NCBI GenBank assembly: GCA_030262795.1
Contig: JAJSZO010000112.1
Location: 1-8,024 of the forward strand
Direction: 5' to 3'
Source: Deltaproteobacteria bacterium
Lineage (GTDB): Bacteria > Desulfobacterota > Desulfobacteria > Desulfobacterales > ETH-SRB1
DNA: 8,024 nucleotides
Part shown: in pieces, positions 6,225-8,024 of the stretch
Position numbering within the stretch: the stretch's first letter is position 1
How the letters are laid out: each line of letters starts with the position of its first letter
Made by a program: the position numbers and the translations under genes
The notes under the pieces: generated by a model
The model's input: only the letters and a program-made list of their open reading frames with translations
Told to the model about the DNA's origin: nothing
Databases searched by the model: none

Positions 6225-7763
6225 TTAGATAACTTCAGATGTTTCTATGGGATGTGCTTTTAAGTATTCCAGCCGGTTAAGTCCATTAATATAGGCTTTG
6301 GCGCTGGCTGTGATAATATCGGGATCGGTTCCCCTGCCGAGAGCAATAAGTCCGTTTTCTTTTAATCGTACAGTTACTTCGCCCTGTGCATCCGTACCTC
6401 CGCTGATGGCGCTGACGGAAAACCTTAATAGTGCTGATTTTGAATCTGTAAGTTTTGCAATAATGTTATAGGCGGCATCAATCGGGCCATTTCCATATCC
6501 GGAGCCCTTTAGGGATTTTCCATTTATGTTAAGTTTAACACTTGCAGTTGGATGTACTGTTGTTCCGCTTGAAACATGAAGATATTCAAGATTGAAGACT
6601 TCCGGTGTTCTCAGAATGCTCTCAGTTATAATGACTTCCAGATCTTCATCTAAAATATGTTTTTTCTTATCTGCAAGCTCCTTGAATTTTTCAAAAACAA
6701 GCTTTAACTCTTCATCTCTAAGGTCGTATCCTAATTCCTTTAAGTGAGAACGAAGAGCATGTCTTCCCGAATGTTTTCCAAGTACAAGCTTATTGGTACT
6801 TAAGCCTATGGTTTCAGGCTTCATGATTTCGTATGTCATGGGATTTTTCAGCATACCGTCCTGATGTATTCCTGCTTCATGGGCAAATGCGTTGGCTCCG
6901 ACAATGGCTTTGTTCGGTTGAACCATAATTCCTGTTATCATGCTTACAAGACGACTTGCAGGGTAAATATGTTCGGTTTTTATGTTGGTTGCCACAGGAA
7001 AAAAGTTGGGCCTTGTGTGCAGCGCCATTACCACTTCTTCAAGTGAAGTATTACCTGCTCTTTCTCCTATCCCGTTTATAGTTACTTCTGCCTGCCTGGC
7101 TCCGGCGGATATGGCGGCAAGAGTATTTGCCGTGGCAAGGCCAAGATCATTGTGGCAGTGCACGCTTAATACGGTTTTATCTATATTGGGCGTATTGGCT
7201 ATGACATATTTTACAAGATCCCCGAATTCTTGAGGAATAGCATATCCCACTGTATCCGGAAGATTAAGAGTAGTAGCTCCTGCTTCAATTGCTGCCTCAA
7301 AAACCTTGCAAAGAAAGTCACGGTCACTCCTTGAGCCATCCTCAGATGAAAATTCAATGTTGTTTGTAAAAGATTTTGCGTATTTAACAGCTTCAAAAGC
7401 AGTTTTCACCACTTCATCTCTACTCATTTTCAGCTTATACTTCATGTGGATATCTGAAGTAGCTATAAAGGTATGAATTCTAGGCTTTTTTGCATGACGT
7501 ATTGCAGCCCAGGCGCGGTCAATATCAGTTTTGAATGTTCGTGCCAATGCAGCCACTTCGACATTTTTCACACTTCCTGCGATTTGCGAAACTGCCTCAA
7601 AATCTCCCTCAGATGCTGCCGGAAACCCGGCTTCCAGGACATCGACACCGAGTTTTTCCAGTTGTACGGCAAGCCGCATCTTTTCTCCGGTATTCATGCT
7701 TGCTCCCGGAGACTGCTCACCATCTCTCAACGTGGTATCAAAAATTATTACTTTTCCATTCAT
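6225..7763 (-). CDS. leuA: 2-isopropylmalate synthase
   Basis: Cytoplasmic enzyme condensing acetyl-CoA with 2-oxoisovalerate, the committed step of leucine synthesis. The 512-residue product has the full long-form layout: a TIM-barrel catalytic domain with FDTTLRDGEQSPG (8-20, catalytic Arg13, metal ligand Asp14), the metal-binding HCHND (202-206), NGIGERAGN (230-238), HEAGIHQDG (295-303) and LGKHSGRHA (328-336), then the LeuA dimer/regulatory domain from about 370, including GNGPIDAA (424-431) and GRGTDPDIITAS (476-487), the site of leucine feedback inhibition in the family. The frame is open 41 codons further upstream, but those are encoded by a G-rich repeat and cimA sequence; ATG 7763 has AGGGG 7 nt upstream and begins with the expected MNGKVIIFDTTLRDG. 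Probably co-transcribed with cimA, 43 nt upstream. CimA and LeuA are paralogues, but the intact LeuA motifs and tandem position favour LeuA. Confidence 0.95.
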   Translation of the reverse strand: MNGKVIIFDTTLRDGEQSPGASMNTGEKMRLAVQLEKLGVDVLEAGFPAASEGDFEAVSQIAGSVKNVEVAALARTFKTDIDRAWAAIRHAKKPRIHTFIATSDIHMKYKLKMSRDEVVKTAFEAVKYAKSFTNNIEFSSEDGSRSDRDFLCKVFEAAIEAGATTLNLPDTVGYAIPQEFGDLVKYVIANTPNIDKTVLSVHCHNDLGLATANTLAAISAGARQAEVTINGIGERAGNTSLEEVVMALHTRPNFFPVATNIKTEHIYPASRLVSMITGIMVQPNKAIVGANAFAHEAGIHQDGMLKNPMTYEIMKPETIGLSTNKLVLGKHSGRHALRSHLKELGYDLRDEELKLVFEKFKELADKKKHILDEDLEVIITESILRTPEVFNLEYLHVSSGTTVHPTASVKLNINGKSLKGSGYGNGPIDAAYNIIAKLTDSKSALLRFSVSAISGGTDAQGEVTVRLKENGLIALGRGTDPDIITASAKAYINGLNRLEYLKAHPIETSEVI

Positions 7764-7770
7764 GATTTTA

Positions 7771-7775
7771 CCCCT
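7771..7775 (-). promoter_or_regulatory. Ribosome binding site deciding the leuA start
   Basis: AGGGG on the minus strand, 7 nt before ATG 7763. It is part of the G-rich degenerate repeat, so the repeat itself seems to provide leuA with its translation signal. Confidence 0.55.
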
Positions 7776-7829
7776 GACCCCCGACTCCATACTCCTGACT
7801 CTTGATCTAACCCCTGATCCCCGACCCCC
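7771..7829 (-). repeat. Degenerate G-rich tandem repeat in the cimA-leuA junction
   Basis: The minus strand is built from imperfect 7-8-nt units: GGGGGTC, GGGGATCA, GGGGTTAGATCAA, GAGTCA, GGAGTAT, GGAGTC, GGGGGTCA, GGGG. Five runs of four or more G occur (7829-7825, 7822-7819, 7814-7811, 7782-7778, 7774-7771). The first three and last two are closely spaced, separated by a 28-nt gap, so a two-part G-quadruplex is conceivable in the RNA or the minus DNA strand. It encodes the last residues of CimA (GSGIRG) and contains its stop. Composition differs sharply from the AT-leaning surroundings. Confidence 0.6.
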
Positions 7830-8024
7830 GTTTTTTGGATAGTTTATACTGAAAACTATCAGCCAATGCCTGCCAGCTTGCCTCAATTATATCTTCTGAA
7901 ACACCTATTGTGCTCCAGATATGATCTTCATCACGTGATTCTATTAAAACTCTTACTTTTGCAGCGGTCCCTTCCCATGCATCAATTACTCTAACCTTAA
8001 AATCTACAAGGTGCATGGAATCCA
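7807..8024 (-). CDS. cimA: (R)-citramalate synthase, C-terminal part (5' end outside the window)
   Basis: The last 72 or so codons of a gene entering from the right edge; the frame is open through base 8024, so the ATG at 8016 is internal. HLVDFKVRVIDAWEGTAAKVRVLIES followed by GVSEDIIEASWQALADSFQYKL is typical of the C-terminal LeuA-dimer domain of the long citramalate synthases in bacteria that make isoleucine from pyruvate and acetyl-CoA. A LeuA paralogue is the alternative, but the WSTIGVSEDIIEASWQAL ending favours CimA. The normal family end is near KLSKKR; the final GSGIRG comes from the G-rich repeat. It lies 43 nt upstream of leuA in the same direction, so the branched-chain synthases look like one operon. 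Confidence 0.85.
   Translation of the reverse strand, partial: DSMHLVDFKVRVIDAWEGTAAKVRVLIESRDEDHIWSTIGVSEDIIEASWQALADSFQYKLSKKRGSGIRG

Noticed and set aside
7473..7842. Overlapping plus-strand open frames opposite leuA
   Set aside because: These are shadows of the well-supported leuA frame on the other strand, with no translation signals.
7764..7886. Forty-one-codon N-terminal extension of LeuA
   Set aside because: It overlaps the cimA coding end and the G-rich repeat; the product is low complexity and the catalytic domain begins right after ATG 7763.

Overview
The window looks like chromosomal DNA from a Gram-negative, AT-leaning bacterium, most likely a Desulfobacterota/Desulfobacterales-type organism. 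This rests on the PilM/PilN-type pilus protein, the tandem citramalate synthase and isopropylmalate synthase genes, and the style of the short palindromic repeats. It is an inference from gene content, not a database result. Every supported gene is on the minus strand, so the transcriptional order runs from high to low coordinates.

Right end (8024-6225): the 3' end of a citramalate synthase gene (cimA, cut by the window edge) is followed after 43 nt by a complete 2-isopropylmalate synthase gene (leuA). The two enzymes start the isoleucine (pyruvate route) and leucine pathways and look like one operon. The spacer is a G-rich degenerate repeat that also encodes the last residues of CimA and supplies the leuA ribosome binding site.

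Middle (6224-4426): a half copy of a palindromic repeat, then a GAF-domain sensor-like gene broken into three frames by two shifts. Both shifts are at T homopolymers, and the first is an in-phase T TTT TTT heptamer. A small unrecognised ORF overlaps its end. The gene may be decaying, mis-sequenced in homopolymers, or recoded.

Repeat-rich middle-left (4425-3716): two palindromic MITE-like elements (158 and 182 bp) flank a previously uncalled 59-codon gene with four clustered cysteines. The 182-bp element abuts the pgi ribosome binding site.

Left (3715-1): pgi (glucose-6-phosphate isomerase), whose last seven codons and stop lie in another copy of the element terminus, so pgi is bracketed by inverted 22-bp copies. 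Then, behind a candidate promoter and a 5'-leader hairpin, comes a PilM-PilN fusion protein starting at TTG, an inner-membrane platform component of a type IV pilus or type II secretion-like machine.

The genes do not form a single pathway. cimA-leuA is a biosynthetic operon, pgi is central metabolism and pilMN starts an envelope-machine locus. The most unusual content is the clustered palindromic elements and the frame-broken GAF gene. I found no RNA genes, CRISPR array, transposase or clear intrinsic terminator.
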